A stretch of DNA of 64,000 bases, taken from assembly GCA_043585095.1 (NCBI GenBank), contig CP121321.1:620001-684000 (forward strand), written 5' to 3'. How positions within the stretch are numbered: the first letter of the stretch is position 1; every line of letters begins with the position of its first letter. A program made the position numbers and the translations under genes. The notes below the pieces were generated by a model. That model did no database searches and was not told where the DNA came from. It was given only the letters and a program-made list of their open reading frames with translations. Of the stretch, positions 9,233-18,354 are shown one piece after another. The stretch comes from JANQIO01 sp043585095. GTDB lineage: Bacteria > Pseudomonadota > Gammaproteobacteria > Pseudomonadales > Halieaceae.

Positions 9233-10441
9233 TCAAAACAGGCTGGCGATCTTTACGCCGCCCAGCAACAGCGCCACCGCGATAACCAGCACGCTGGCCA
9301 CATTGCTCACCCAGCGGTTTCGATGCCGTCCCATAAGTTCACTACGGTTGAGAGCCAACACAAGAAAGACGGCACACACCGGCAGCAGGAAGCCGTTGGT
9401 AGCCTGCGCCATCATAATAACCGCTAGCGGGCTGGAGCCGATCGCCGCAAACACGGTCCCGAATAGTAAAACACTTGCCCAGATCGCCTTAAAGCGCGTG
9501 CTGCGAATATCAGTTGGCCAGTCCATTACGCCACACACCGCATAGGAGGCCGCCAGAGGCGCGGTTACTGCACTGCTCAAGCCGGCGGCGAGGAGACCCG
9601 CTGCGAAGACATTCTTCGCCTGCGAGCCCAGCAAGGGTTCGAGCTGTCTGGCCATTTCGACGGCTGAAAATGTTTCACTGCCGCCAAAAAACGCCGCAGC
9701 TGAGGTACTCATCACCGCCAGCGTGATCAGCCCGCCCAGTCCTATTGATAAGCCGGTGTCCCACCTCGCCTGCTGAAGCGCCTCATCGACCGGCACGTCC
9801 GCGTCCCATTTCTCCTGAACGGCATTACTGTGGAGGAACAGGTTGTAGGGCACGACGGTAGTGCCGATCAGCGCGATAATGGTGAGCAGGCTGCCTTCAG
9901 GAACGCTCGGCACCAGTGCCCCCTGTAGCATTTCTCCCAGGTCGGGCTGTACTTGAAAAAGCGTGATCAAAAATACGGCGCTCATGATCAGCACCAGTAC
10001 GATCAGCAGCCTTTCGATAAGCGCATAGATACCGGAAGCCAGCAGCGCAGCTGCAGACACCGCTACAGCAATTGACCACAGATTGGCGGGTGTACCAAAG
10101 ATCGCTTCCAGTCCAAGCGCCGCGCCGATGAGATTCCCGGCCTCGTAGGCCGCATTGCCGATTCCCACCGCCGCCACGATAAGAACAGCTGCAACCAGCC
10201 CGGTCCAGTGACCTTTGAAGCTGCCGCGAAGCGCTTCAGCCAAGCCGCGACGGGTAACAAGCCCCAGCCGAACCGCCATCTCTTGCAACACCATGGTGGC
10301 CAGTATTGAAAACAACAGTGCCCACAGCAGCGCAAAGCCAAACCGTGCGCCCGCTATGCTGGCGGTCGTTATGGTGCCCGGTCCAATAAATGCGGCGGTG
10401 ACTAATACGCCGGGTCCAAGCGTTTTGAATGGGTTTGCCAT
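9233..10441 (-). CDS. NRAMP-family transporter with non-canonical metal site
   Basis: A 402-residue membrane protein with about 11 hydrophobic segments and an overall NRAMP (MntH/SLC11) layout. The canonical TM1 motif DPGN, whose Asp and Asn bind the metal, reads GPGT here (residues 20-23), and the TM6 MPHN motif reads VPYN (197-200). The family-typical context around both motifs is kept (FIGPGTITTASIAGA; GTTVVPYNLFLHS), so these are substitutions, not loss of alignment. Classical proton-coupled Mn/Fe uptake is therefore doubtful; another ion or mechanism is possible. It stands alone, convergent with ggt (17 bp between stops). No Fur, MntR or riboswitch signature was recognised upstream. Confidence 0.85.
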   Translation of the reverse strand: MANPFKTLGPGVLVTAAFIGPGTITTASIAGARFGFALLWALLFSILATMVLQEMAVRLGLVTRRGLAEALRGSFKGHWTGLVAAVLIVAAVGIGNAAYEAGNLIGAALGLEAIFGTPANLWSIAVAVSAAALLASGIYALIERLLIVLVLIMSAVFLITLFQVQPDLGEMLQGALVPSVPEGSLLTIIALIGTTVVPYNLFLHSNAVQEKWDADVPVDEALQQARWDTGLSIGLGGLITLAVMSTSAAAFFGGSETFSAVEMARQLEPLLGSQAKNVFAAGLLAAGLSSAVTAPLAASYAVCGVMDWPTDIRSTRFKAIWASVLLFGTVFAAIGSSPLAVIMMAQATNGFLLPVCAVFLVLALNRSELMGRHRNRWVSNVASVLVIAVALLLGGVKIASLF

Positions 10442-10646
10442 CGATTCGTCGCTCTACGTAGAGAAAAAGAAAATGAGGCCAGCGGCGTTGATGCTACTGT
10501 GATCCGGGCGACGATCAAAGGCCTTTGGAGGGCGGCGGCGGAGGCGGGCCTTATTAACGGTAAGCCAGCAGGTATGCGATACTTGCGCCCCATAAAAGCA
10601 ACACGGATGCGCCGCGCCATGCGGCACCGACAGCGAACAGACTTCC

Positions 10647-11411
10647 ATGAATCTCAGTCACCTCGATCTTGTACTTCACCGTGGCGTTTCCGAGCTCCGG
10701 GCAGAGGCCAATCGCTCCTATTTGGGCGTGGTCTGGTGGGTGGTGGAACCGGCACTGTATTTGGCGGTGTTTTATTTGGTTTTTGAAATGGGCTTTCGGC
10801 GCGGGGCGGACAACTTTGTGCCCTACCTCTTATGCGGCCTGGTGCCCTGGAAATGGTTTGAAGGAACCGTGAGGTCTGCATCTACCATTGTCATCACCAG
10901 CGTTGGCCTCATGCGACAAGTTTATCTCCCCAAGTATCTTCTGCCGCTCTCTGTGCTTGTTACCAATACGCTGAAGTTTGGAATTATCCTCGGCATATTC
11001 CTGGTGTTTCTGCTCGCCTATGGTCTGCCCGTCTTTACCGAGGCTCTGATCTGGCTGCCCGTGGTGATGCTCGTGCAGCTGCTTCTCATCACGGCGGCGG
11101 GTGGATTGGCAGCTGCCCTGGTGCCGCTTATTCCGGATCTGCGCTACGTGGTGGGATACGGCTTGACCATGATGTTCTTTATGTCAGGTATTTTCTTTTC
11201 ACTCGCCGATATGTCGCCGGAGGCGCAGCGTTATCTGATGCTGAATCCCATGCTGCTTATCATTGATGCCTACCGGGATATATTGCTGCAATCGACTGCG
11301 CCGTCCGGGATGCATCTCACGGTTGTGGCCTTCGGTTCGACCGTCGTGTTGGTTGCTGTGGCATGGCTGTTTCACCGCTTTGATCGGTTCTATCCCAGAG
11401 TGATTGGCTAA
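10647..11411 (+). CDS. ABC-2 type polysaccharide export permease (Wzm/KpsM-like)
   Basis: A 254-residue inner-membrane permease with six predicted helices. The family N-terminus SELRAEANRSYLGVVWWVVEPALYLAVFY contains the R..YLG..W...P pattern of O-antigen/capsule exporters, and MLNPMLLIIDAYRD near the C-terminus matches the NPM/YR region. With the ATPase starting two bases after its stop it forms a two-subunit exporter that moves finished, lipid-linked glycan from cytoplasm to periplasm. It heads a plus-strand run of exporter, sulfotransferase and glycosyltransferase genes. No JUMPstart/ops element was seen upstream. Which glycan (O-antigen, capsule or other) cannot be told. Confidence 0.93.
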   Translation: MNLSHLDLVLHRGVSELRAEANRSYLGVVWWVVEPALYLAVFYLVFEMGFRRGADNFVPYLLCGLVPWKWFEGTVRSASTIVITSVGLMRQVYLPKYLLPLSVLVTNTLKFGIILGIFLVFLLAYGLPVFTEALIWLPVVMLVQLLLITAAGGLAAALVPLIPDLRYVVGYGLTMMFFMSGIFFSLADMSPEAQRYLMLNPMLLIIDAYRDILLQSTAPSGMHLTVVAFGSTVVLVAVAWLFHRFDRFYPRVIG

Positions 11412-11413
11412 TC

Positions 11414-12166
11414 ATGAACGAACCCAGCGACATTTTACTGGAGCTCCAAAACGTGGGGGTCAGCTATCAGCGTTCCCTGCGCCTGTTCGGCAGCGACCGG
11501 CAGCCGGTACTTGAGAACCTCAACCTGACGCTCTATGCCGGCGAAACCCTGGGTGTTCTGGGACGCAACGGCGCCGGTAAAAGCACGCTGATGGCGCTGC
11601 TTGCGGACATCATCGCGCCAGATGAGGGCGATTTGATCCGGCACACTCGCAGCGTTCAACTGCTGTCACTGCAGGCTGGATTCATGCCGCAACTCTCGGG
11701 GCGTCAAAACGCCATTATGGCCGGTGCCTTGCTTGGGCTCCGCAAGCGCGAGGTGCTGGAGCGCATGGACGCGATTATCGCCTTCTCTGAGCTGGGCGAA
11801 AAAATTGATGAGCCCATTCGAAATTACTCGACCGGAATGCGCGCCCGTCTGGGCTTCGCAATCTGCATCCAGAGTGATCCCGATGTGTTGCTAATCGATG
11901 AGGTTCTGGGCGTTGGCGATGCCGCGTTCAGGCCCAAAGCAAAAAAAGTGATTACCGATCGCATTGCCGCCAACGAAACTGTCGTGATTGTGTCGCATAT
12001 GGAGGACGTGTTGCGTGCTTATTGTGACCGCGTTGCCTGGTTGGAGAACGGAAAAATCCAACGGGTGGGGCCAGCAGATGAAGTCGTTGCAGAATACTCG
12101 GATGCGCTAGCCGTGGCCAACGCGCCGGGGTCGACCGTGGCGTCTAATCAAGGTCGCATCGATTGA
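11414..12166 (+). CDS. ABC transporter ATP-binding protein for polysaccharide export (Wzt/KpsT-like)
   Basis: A 250-residue ATPase. Walker A is GRNGAGKST (about residues 51-59), the signature is NYSTGMRARLGFA in place of LSGGQ, as usual for this subfamily, and Walker B is DVLLIDEVLGVGD, followed by the switch His in IVSHMEDV. The protein ends soon after the nucleotide-binding domain, so it lacks the C-terminal carbohydrate-binding domain that recognises chain-terminal modifications in some Wzt proteins. It probably dimerises with two copies of the upstream permease. Its TGA overlaps a TTG start of the next gene. Confidence 0.94.
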   Translation: MNEPSDILLELQNVGVSYQRSLRLFGSDRQPVLENLNLTLYAGETLGVLGRNGAGKSTLMALLADIIAPDEGDLIRHTRSVQLLSLQAGFMPQLSGRQNAIMAGALLGLRKREVLERMDAIIAFSELGEKIDEPIRNYSTGMRARLGFAICIQSDPDVLLIDEVLGVGDAAFRPKAKKVITDRIAANETVVIVSHMEDVLRAYCDRVAWLENGKIQRVGPADEVVAEYSDALAVANAPGSTVASNQGRID

Positions 12167-12930
12167 ATACGGCACATGCTACTGAGCCTTTCTTTCTGCT
12201 GGGTTGTGTGCGCTCGGGTACCACCCTGCTGCGCGATTTACTGCGCCAGCATCCGCGCTTGGAATGCCCGGAGGAAACCCATTTTTTCCGCTGGGCAGAT
12301 CCCTTTGGCACGGACCGCTACCGTCGCAACTATAAGAATTCTGAGCTGATGCGTAAGCATTATCAGATGGATGGCTTTAATGATTTTGAGTTTCATTACT
12401 TACTTAATCACGCAACGAGTCGTCAGGATCTGATGGCGACATACGGCGAAGCACTGCTGAAAAACCGACAAAATCCTGGTGGTCGCTGGTTTGATAAAAC
12501 GCCTCAGAACATCTATGGCGTGCTACTGATCGAAGATGCCTGGCCACGAGCTCACTATGTGCATATCCATCGTCATCCTCTCAACGTGGTAGCGAGCTTG
12601 ATGGAAGGGGCCGTGATGCCAGTCCATGACCTTAGCGGTGCGATCAATTATTGGAACGAAGCGATGGCCATCGCCCAGCGACTGCGTGTCTTGGCTGGCG
12701 ACAGGTTGCTGGAGCTGAGTTATGAATCGCTGACAGATGATCCTAAAGCGATAATGGCCCAGCTGTTTTCCTTTCTCAATGAAGATGCAACGGCATGGCA
12801 GGGCAAGCCTAAGCGTGTGCACCGTGAGAAAAATAAGTACCGAAAAAAACTCAGCGATGCTGAGGTTGAGGACGTGCTAGGCCGTACCGCGCATTATCGG
12901 GAGGCCTACGGCTATGACGATGAACCCTGA
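12163..12930 (+). CDS. Sulfotransferase-family protein
   Basis: A 255-residue cytoplasmic protein of the PAPS-dependent sulfotransferase superfamily. The 5'-phosphosulfate loop is CVRSGTTLLRDLLRQHP (about residues 15-31), followed by the PEETHFFRW block; the 3'-phosphate loop is HIHRHPLNVVASLM (about 132-145). A TTG start overlaps the exporter ATPase stop (gattga), giving tight coupling; no better ATG exists near the motif. Its place in the exporter operon implies it sulfates a glycan or a glycan precursor, which is inference. Some members of this fold act on other acceptors. Confidence 0.85.
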   Translation: MNTAHATEPFFLLGCVRSGTTLLRDLLRQHPRLECPEETHFFRWADPFGTDRYRRNYKNSELMRKHYQMDGFNDFEFHYLLNHATSRQDLMATYGEALLKNRQNPGGRWFDKTPQNIYGVLLIEDAWPRAHYVHIHRHPLNVVASLMEGAVMPVHDLSGAINYWNEAMAIAQRLRVLAGDRLLELSYESLTDDPKAIMAQLFSFLNEDATAWQGKPKRVHREKNKYRKKLSDAEVEDVLGRTAHYREAYGYDDEP

Positions 12931-14077
12931 TGCACAGAGAAGGGCCCTTGTGATAGTTGGCATGCATCGCAGCGGCACATCTGCCACCGCACTGGCCTTC
13001 CAAAGACTGGGATGGAACGTTGGACAAAACAGCCTGCCCACACAGCAAGCCGTCAATAGAGATGGCTTTGGTGAAAACAGCGGGATTGTTGCGCTTAACG
13101 AGTCGCTGCTAGCCAGTTTCGGAAAGCGCTGGTTTCAGCTTTTTGCTCTGCCATCGGGCTGGGCGGAAACTGCTGATGGTGCAGTCTGGGTGGAGAAGGC
13201 GACAGATGTCCTAAGCCGGGAATTTGCTAACGAGTCTCGCTGGCTGTTGAAAGACCCGCGCCTGTGCCTGACTTTGCCCCTGTGGCTGGCTGCCTTGCAG
13301 CGTCTTGGCATTGAGGTACGGCTGATTGTCCAAGCGCGCTCGCCGTTTGCCGTCGCGCGATCCCTTGAGCGGCGTGACCGCCTGCCAATCTCGGTGGGCA
13401 TGTTGCTGTGGTTACATAATACGCTGCAGGCTGAGCTGAATAGCCGAGACTGCGTTCGCGCGGTGTTGCAATATGAACACGTACTTGAGCGGGGCGCCGC
13501 AGCTTTAGCGCTGTTTGACGACGTCGCTGTCGATGCAGATATCGATATCGGAATTGACGCTTCACTAAATCACGGCGCGCCAGAGGTCACTCCTGAGGGG
13601 CCCTTGGCTGCGGCCTGCGCCAGAGTGTTGGAGGCGCTGGTGTCAGGTGATAGCACGCAGCTTGAAAGCCAATCGGCGCTTGCAGAAACGCTTGGCGATG
13701 AGCTCGGCGCCGTGAGATCGAGCCCCTTGGCAATAGAGTTAATTGAAGAGCTTACAGCTGCGCTGACCTTGGCATCAGCCGACGCCGTGGCGCAAGGCGA
13801 TAACCACAGCGAGGCGTTGGCGATGATCGGTGAGAAGGACGCCGAGATCGCGCAGGTAGGCGAATACGCGGCGCAGTGCGAATCAGTGGTTGCCGAGAAA
13901 GATTCTGCCATCGCCGAAATTCGAGAGTACGCGCAGCACTGCGAGCAGGTGGTGGGACAGAAGGACGCAGAGATTGCTGAGAAAGACGTCAAAATAAACG
14001 CGCTCGAACATCAGCTGGCCAAGGTTCAGAGTAAGCCACTGTATCGAGTGTTGAGAAAAATCGGACTGCTTCCCTGA
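12914..14077 (+). CDS. Sulfotransferase-like protein with C-terminal coiled-coil tail
   Basis: A 387-residue two-part protein overlapping the previous gene by 17 bp. Residues 1 to about 180 are sulfotransferase-like: GMHRSGTSATALAFQRLG is the 5' loop, WLLKDPRLCLTLPLW follows, and QARSPFAVARSLERRD is the 3' loop. The C-terminal part (about 290-375) is a coiled coil with a near-perfect 21-residue (three-heptad) repeat: EKDAEIAQVGEYAAQCESVV, EKDSAIAEIREYAQHCEQVV, then a degenerate third copy. It ends in a short basic-hydrophobic tail (KPLYRVLRKIGLLP). The coiled coil may oligomerise the enzyme, tether it to a partner or set a distance. A fusion of this kind in an ABC-exporter glycan locus is unusual. 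Confidence 0.8.
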   Translation: MTMNPDAQRRALVIVGMHRSGTSATALAFQRLGWNVGQNSLPTQQAVNRDGFGENSGIVALNESLLASFGKRWFQLFALPSGWAETADGAVWVEKATDVLSREFANESRWLLKDPRLCLTLPLWLAALQRLGIEVRLIVQARSPFAVARSLERRDRLPISVGMLLWLHNTLQAELNSRDCVRAVLQYEHVLERGAAALALFDDVAVDADIDIGIDASLNHGAPEVTPEGPLAAACARVLEALVSGDSTQLESQSALAETLGDELGAVRSSPLAIELIEELTAALTLASADAVAQGDNHSEALAMIGEKDAEIAQVGEYAAQCESVVAEKDSAIAEIREYAQHCEQVVGQKDAEIAEKDVKINALEHQLAKVQSKPLYRVLRKIGLLP

Positions 14078-14078
14078 T

Positions 14079-16295
14079 ATGACGACAGTAGACGTCATCG
14101 TCCCGATCTATGACGGACTGGAAGATGTCCAGCGATGTCTGTCATCAGTCTTTGCAGCAACGCAGACGCGCAAAGTCGAATACACGCTGATTTACGATGC
14201 GGGTCCAAACGAAAAGCTGCGGGATTACGTTGCCAGCTTTGAAGGCCGCGACCAGGTAACCGTTCTTTACAACACAGAGAACCTTGGTTTTGTGCGCACC
14301 GTCAATCGAGGTATGGCCCTGCATCCCGATCGCGACGTCATCCTGCTGAACTCCGACACCGTGGTGGCGAATGATTGGGTTGATCGCCTGCATTCCTGCG
14401 CATACTCAGCTGAGGCTGAAGCAGCACCCCAGCATGAAGAATCAATCGGCACTGTTACGCCCTTTTCCAATAATGCCGAGATTTGCAGCTTTCCGAGGCT
14501 TTGTGTTGATAACAGCTTGCCGGCGGCCTGTAGCGCAAGTGGCCTGGACCAGGCCTTGGCCAGCGCGCTTGGAACTGTAACGGTCGACCTGCCTACAGCA
14601 GTGGGCTTTTGTATGTATATACGCCGCGACTGCCTCGAAGACGTGGGTCCCTTCGATGCTGAAACCTTTGGTCTGGGCTATGGCGAAGAAAATGATTTCT
14701 GCCAGCGCGCCATCGCAAAGGGCTGGCGGCATGTGCTCGCCGCCGGCTGTTTTGTAGAACATCGGGGCGGGGTGAGCTTTTCTTCGCGCAAGCAGGCGCT
14801 AGTAGCAAAGGCGATGGATATCCTGAACCGGCGCTATCCCTCCTATCACGCCAACGTGGCGAAATGGATCGCCGATGATCCGGCCTATGCGCTGCGCTGC
14901 GCGGGAATGATTGAGGTACTGCGCCGGGATGCGCGCATCAAAGTTCTGGCATTGACGCACCAGCTGGGCGGCGGTACAGAGAAGCATGTCCGTGAGCTGT
15001 CGGATGCGACCGATGCCAAAGCCTGCCTGTTAGTGCTGAGGCCCTTTAAAGACTCGGTGATGAGGCTCTCCCTGGGCATCGAGGACTCGATTCCGGGATT
15101 GAATTTTGACTGGAGCGATGCAAAAGCGCGCGATGATCTGCTTTTGCTTTTGCGACATCTGGGCGTGAGCAGGCTGCATGTGCACCACGTCATTGGCCTG
15201 GAGGATGTGCTGCCGGGCCTGATAGCAGAGCTGGATCTGCCCTACGATGTCACGCTGCATGATTTCTATCTGATTGACGGAAACCCGACGCTTACCGATG
15301 AGGACGGCTTGTTTCAGGCCCGGCGCTCGGCGCGGGGCAGAGGCTGTAACAGCGCGCAGGTGTTGGCAAGCGAGGCTGAGTTGGCACAGTGGCAGACGCG
15401 TCAGGGAGCACTGCTCAAGGGTGCCAAGCGCGTTTTTTCGCCCAGTGCTGCGGCGCTGGCACTTTATCGCGCTGTCTATCCTCTCGATCAGGCCATGGTC
15501 GTTGGGCATACGGATTTGCTGGGCGTCCAGTCCCTACCGGTCCATGCCGCCCCCGCAGATCCTGACGCGCCTTTTCATATTCTGGTTCTCGGTGCACTGG
15601 GCGTGGAGAAGGGCGCAGTGTTGCTGGAACAGGTGGCACAGGCTGCAGAACGGGCGGGCTACAACTGGCGTTTTAGCTTGCTGGGCTATGCGTTTCGTCC
15701 ACTGCGAAACGTCGAAGTATTGGGTGCTTACGCCGATGAGCGCCTGGATGATTTGATTGCTGCGCAATCAGCACAGCTGATTTGGTTTCCCTGTCGATGG
15801 CCGGAGACTTACAGCTATACACTCAGCGCAGCCTTACGCAGTGGGTTGCCATTGTTAGTACCCGATATTGGCAGCTTTCCGGAGCGCGTAGTCGGCCGAC
15901 CACTGACATGGCAGTCGGCCTATGACGGTGATGCGGCCCACTATTTGCAGCTATTGGACACAATATGCACAGAGCTCAATAGCAGTGCCGCTGAGACTGT
16001 TGCCTGGGCGCCGCCCAGACTGGGTGACTTTTGTTATGACGATGCCTACGCCGTTACCACGACCCGTGTTAGTCAGGAGGCGTCAGTATTTGGATTGGCG
16101 CAGGTGCAGCAGTATTTGGCCTCGCCGGATCAGACTCGGCGCCAGGATATCCGCTTGGCACTGTTGAGAGTGCTATTGTGGTTAAAGCGTCGTCCGCTGC
16201 TGGCCTGGTTGATGCGCCGCATCCCGCTGCGCTGGCAGCGGGCATTGAAGCGTCGACTTAGCCGTCAACCCTTGCACGAAATCGAAGGCGGCTAG
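14079..16295 (+). CDS. Bifunctional glycosyltransferase: N-terminal GT2, C-terminal GT4-like
   Basis: A 738-residue protein starting one base after the previous stop. The N-terminal GT2 domain (about 1-235) starts VDVIVPIYDGLEDVQRCLSS, has the LNSDT acceptor/metal motif (a DxD-like site) and ends in the GEENDFCQRAIAKGW motif of family 2 enzymes that use rhamnose or similar donors. The second domain (about 280-700) has a GT-B layout: KVLALTHQLGGGTEKHVREL at its start and FHILVLGALGVEKGAVLLEQ before a C-terminal Rossmann half. Such fusions add two sugars in succession. It ends overlapping by 4 bp with the convergent gene on the minus strand. Donor sugars are unknown. Confidence 0.88.
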   Translation: MTTVDVIVPIYDGLEDVQRCLSSVFAATQTRKVEYTLIYDAGPNEKLRDYVASFEGRDQVTVLYNTENLGFVRTVNRGMALHPDRDVILLNSDTVVANDWVDRLHSCAYSAEAEAAPQHEESIGTVTPFSNNAEICSFPRLCVDNSLPAACSASGLDQALASALGTVTVDLPTAVGFCMYIRRDCLEDVGPFDAETFGLGYGEENDFCQRAIAKGWRHVLAAGCFVEHRGGVSFSSRKQALVAKAMDILNRRYPSYHANVAKWIADDPAYALRCAGMIEVLRRDARIKVLALTHQLGGGTEKHVRELSDATDAKACLLVLRPFKDSVMRLSLGIEDSIPGLNFDWSDAKARDDLLLLLRHLGVSRLHVHHVIGLEDVLPGLIAELDLPYDVTLHDFYLIDGNPTLTDEDGLFQARRSARGRGCNSAQVLASEAELAQWQTRQGALLKGAKRVFSPSAAALALYRAVYPLDQAMVVGHTDLLGVQSLPVHAAPADPDAPFHILVLGALGVEKGAVLLEQVAQAAERAGYNWRFSLLGYAFRPLRNVEVLGAYADERLDDLIAAQSAQLIWFPCRWPETYSYTLSAALRSGLPLLVPDIGSFPERVVGRPLTWQSAYDGDAAHYLQLLDTICTELNSSAAETVAWAPPRLGDFCYDDAYAVTTTRVSQEASVFGLAQVQQYLASPDQTRRQDIRLALLRVLLWLKRRPLLAWLMRRIPLRWQRALKRRLSRQPLHEIEGG

Positions 16296-18292
16296 TCCTT
16301 CTTGGCGAGCGGCAGAGCGTCCAGCGATGCGGCAGGCTGATCCGGCCAAACCGGGAGGTTAGAGTTTCGTAAACGCTTATTGCGTCGCTCGGCGCGCTTT
16401 GACGCCTCAGACAAATGCCGCTGTGCCTGCGGCGACACGCTGCCAAAGTACAGCGGCTCGCGAGTGAGCGCCCGGTATTCATCACCCCAGATGTTTTGCA
16501 GCTGTTGCTGAAATCGATCGCTGACCTCTTCTCGCGTGCTGTTCGACGTCACTCCGCCGTGAAATTGATGGCAGCTACCTTCGCCATGCAACACAACATA
16601 ATTACTGTGAGGAAACAAACCGAGCAGGCGGTACATGTGTAGATTCAGCGCGCCGCCGCCAGCATCTTCAAAGCGTGTATCCGCGAAGCCCAGCCTCTCC
16701 AGGTGTGCACGTGGCGCAAAGTAGCAATTGGATTCCATTAAGGGCTGCATAAAGCCGTGGCGATTGGCGTCACACCAAACGCTAATACTGAGCAGTTCAT
16801 AGCCATCGGCCTGCCAGTTCACGCTGGCGAGCAGGGTGTCCTGCGCGGCCTCGTTGAAGCCCTCATGAACGCTCCGGTTTTGCTCGTCAGGACCCAGGTG
16901 ATACACCGGCACACCGATCAGGTGACTGGGAAACGCGCGAGCGGCGTTAAGTGCCATTTCAAGAACGCGGGGAGTGAGCATATGTGCCCCATCAATCATT
17001 ACGCCGACCTGTTCCCCGCGCGCCTGGGACAGGCCGAAGTTGAGCGCATGCACCGGACTACTGCCAGCTTCTTCTCTTAAAAAATAGCGAAACTGCCCGC
17101 TCAGGCTGGCAAGCGCTTCGGCGGCTAAGGCTTGCTCAGATGCATTCTCTACGACAATGACTTCATAGTTTTTCGGATCGATGTTGCGTTGATAATCGGC
17201 TGACAATGTATACAGAGTGCGGGCCAGTTGTTCGGCCATTCTGAAGCCTACAACCACAACGGACAAAAGCGGTCGCCGCACGGGTATGGCATCTAACCCG
17301 TTTAATCTGATTACCGACTCGCAGCTGCGCTGCAGGAAGCGCAGCGCACTGTCGGGCACTGGACCAAAATACACGGCACGCCGCGGGGGCGGCGAGAAAC
17401 GCTCGCCCCTCAGGTCCACATACTCCTGCGCCATATCGGTTATGACTTGCTGCCGATCCTCGACAGACTGTCCTGTTGTTTCACCGCCGTGGAATTGGTG
17501 AAACGAGCCCTCGCCGGGCAGCACGACTAGCTGTGCACCCTCTGATTCAAGCGCGCGCTTGTAAAAGTCCAGATTGACCAGGCCGCCGCCGCGGGCGGTG
17601 AAGGCGGCGTCAAAACCTCCCAGCGCGGCCAGGCGATCGCGGTGCAGGGCGATACAGTTGCTCTCTCCGATGGGCTTGAAAAAACCACCAGCGCTGGTGC
17701 CTGCGCTGCAGCTGATATCGAAGAGTCGATAACCGTCTTCGGGCCAGTTAATGGTTTGCAACAACTCCGCCTCGTGGGCGCTACTATAGCCGCGAGCCGC
17801 TGCTTTTTGTTGCAGCTCTTCTCCGAGATGGTAGCCCGGTACGCATACCACCGACTGTCGATTTTGGTCCAGGGCCGCAAGGGTCCAGGCGATGACGCCA
17901 GGACTCAGCATTCGGGCTCCGTCGATCATGATGGCAACAAAATCACCGGTCGCTTCGCCAATGCCGAAGTTGATGGCGTGGATGGGTGTTGGCGCGGTTT
18001 CATCGCGTAAAAAATAGGAAAAGTTGCCGCGGTGCCGGGTTGCGCGTTCGTCGCCAAGATCATTGCCTGAACGATTTTCAACGACGATTACCTCGTAGTC
18101 CTCTGCGCGTGCGCCGCGCTGATAATCCAGTGACAGCGAATGCAGCGTCCGGTCGAGCTGCTCAGGCATGTTGTAGGCGACGACGATCAGGCTGAGGCGC
18201 GCACCGTTGTCTCGAAGCGAACGCCCGGGGGTGGGCATCTCAGCTTCGAAGCGCGTAATGGGTTTGGCAGGTGGTAGCTGTTTGTCTGACAT
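16292..18292 (-). CDS. Protein with two tandem GT2-like glycosyltransferase domains
   Basis: A 666-residue protein made of two homologous halves (about 34-315 and 342-620). Each half starts LSLIVVAYNMPEQLDRTLHSL or LSVVVVGFRMAEQLARTLYTL, then EDYEVIVVEN or KNYEVIVVEN, then a MIDGARM or MIDGAHM motif where GT-A enzymes usually carry DxD, and ends GEGSFHQFHGG or GEGSCHQFHGG before YFGPV or YFGSV. The repeats clearly arose by internal duplication. The shared HQFHGG motif suggests both halves keep a common function, but the replaced DxD makes classical metal-dependent transfer uncertain. It is the first minus-strand gene inside the glycan locus, convergent with the bifunctional transferase. Confidence 0.85.
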   Translation of the reverse strand: MSDKQLPPAKPITRFEAEMPTPGRSLRDNGARLSLIVVAYNMPEQLDRTLHSLSLDYQRGARAEDYEVIVVENRSGNDLGDERATRHRGNFSYFLRDETAPTPIHAINFGIGEATGDFVAIMIDGARMLSPGVIAWTLAALDQNRQSVVCVPGYHLGEELQQKAAARGYSSAHEAELLQTINWPEDGYRLFDISCSAGTSAGGFFKPIGESNCIALHRDRLAALGGFDAAFTARGGGLVNLDFYKRALESEGAQLVVLPGEGSFHQFHGGETTGQSVEDRQQVITDMAQEYVDLRGERFSPPPRRAVYFGPVPDSALRFLQRSCESVIRLNGLDAIPVRRPLLSVVVVGFRMAEQLARTLYTLSADYQRNIDPKNYEVIVVENASEQALAAEALASLSGQFRYFLREEAGSSPVHALNFGLSQARGEQVGVMIDGAHMLTPRVLEMALNAARAFPSHLIGVPVYHLGPDEQNRSVHEGFNEAAQDTLLASVNWQADGYELLSISVWCDANRHGFMQPLMESNCYFAPRAHLERLGFADTRFEDAGGGALNLHMYRLLGLFPHSNYVVLHGEGSCHQFHGGVTSNSTREEVSDRFQQQLQNIWGDEYRALTREPLYFGSVSPQAQRHLSEASKRAERRNKRLRNSNLPVWPDQPAASLDALPLAKKD

Positions 18293-18354
18293 GGGCGTCC
18301 ATGCGCCGCGGGCTTGGCGAAGATTATACGCGCTGCCAGAGCCGGTGGAACGGC

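Noticed and set aside
15030..15509. 159-residue minus-strand frame in the glycosyltransferase
   Set aside because: No family features; lies wholly antisense to a clear GT gene.
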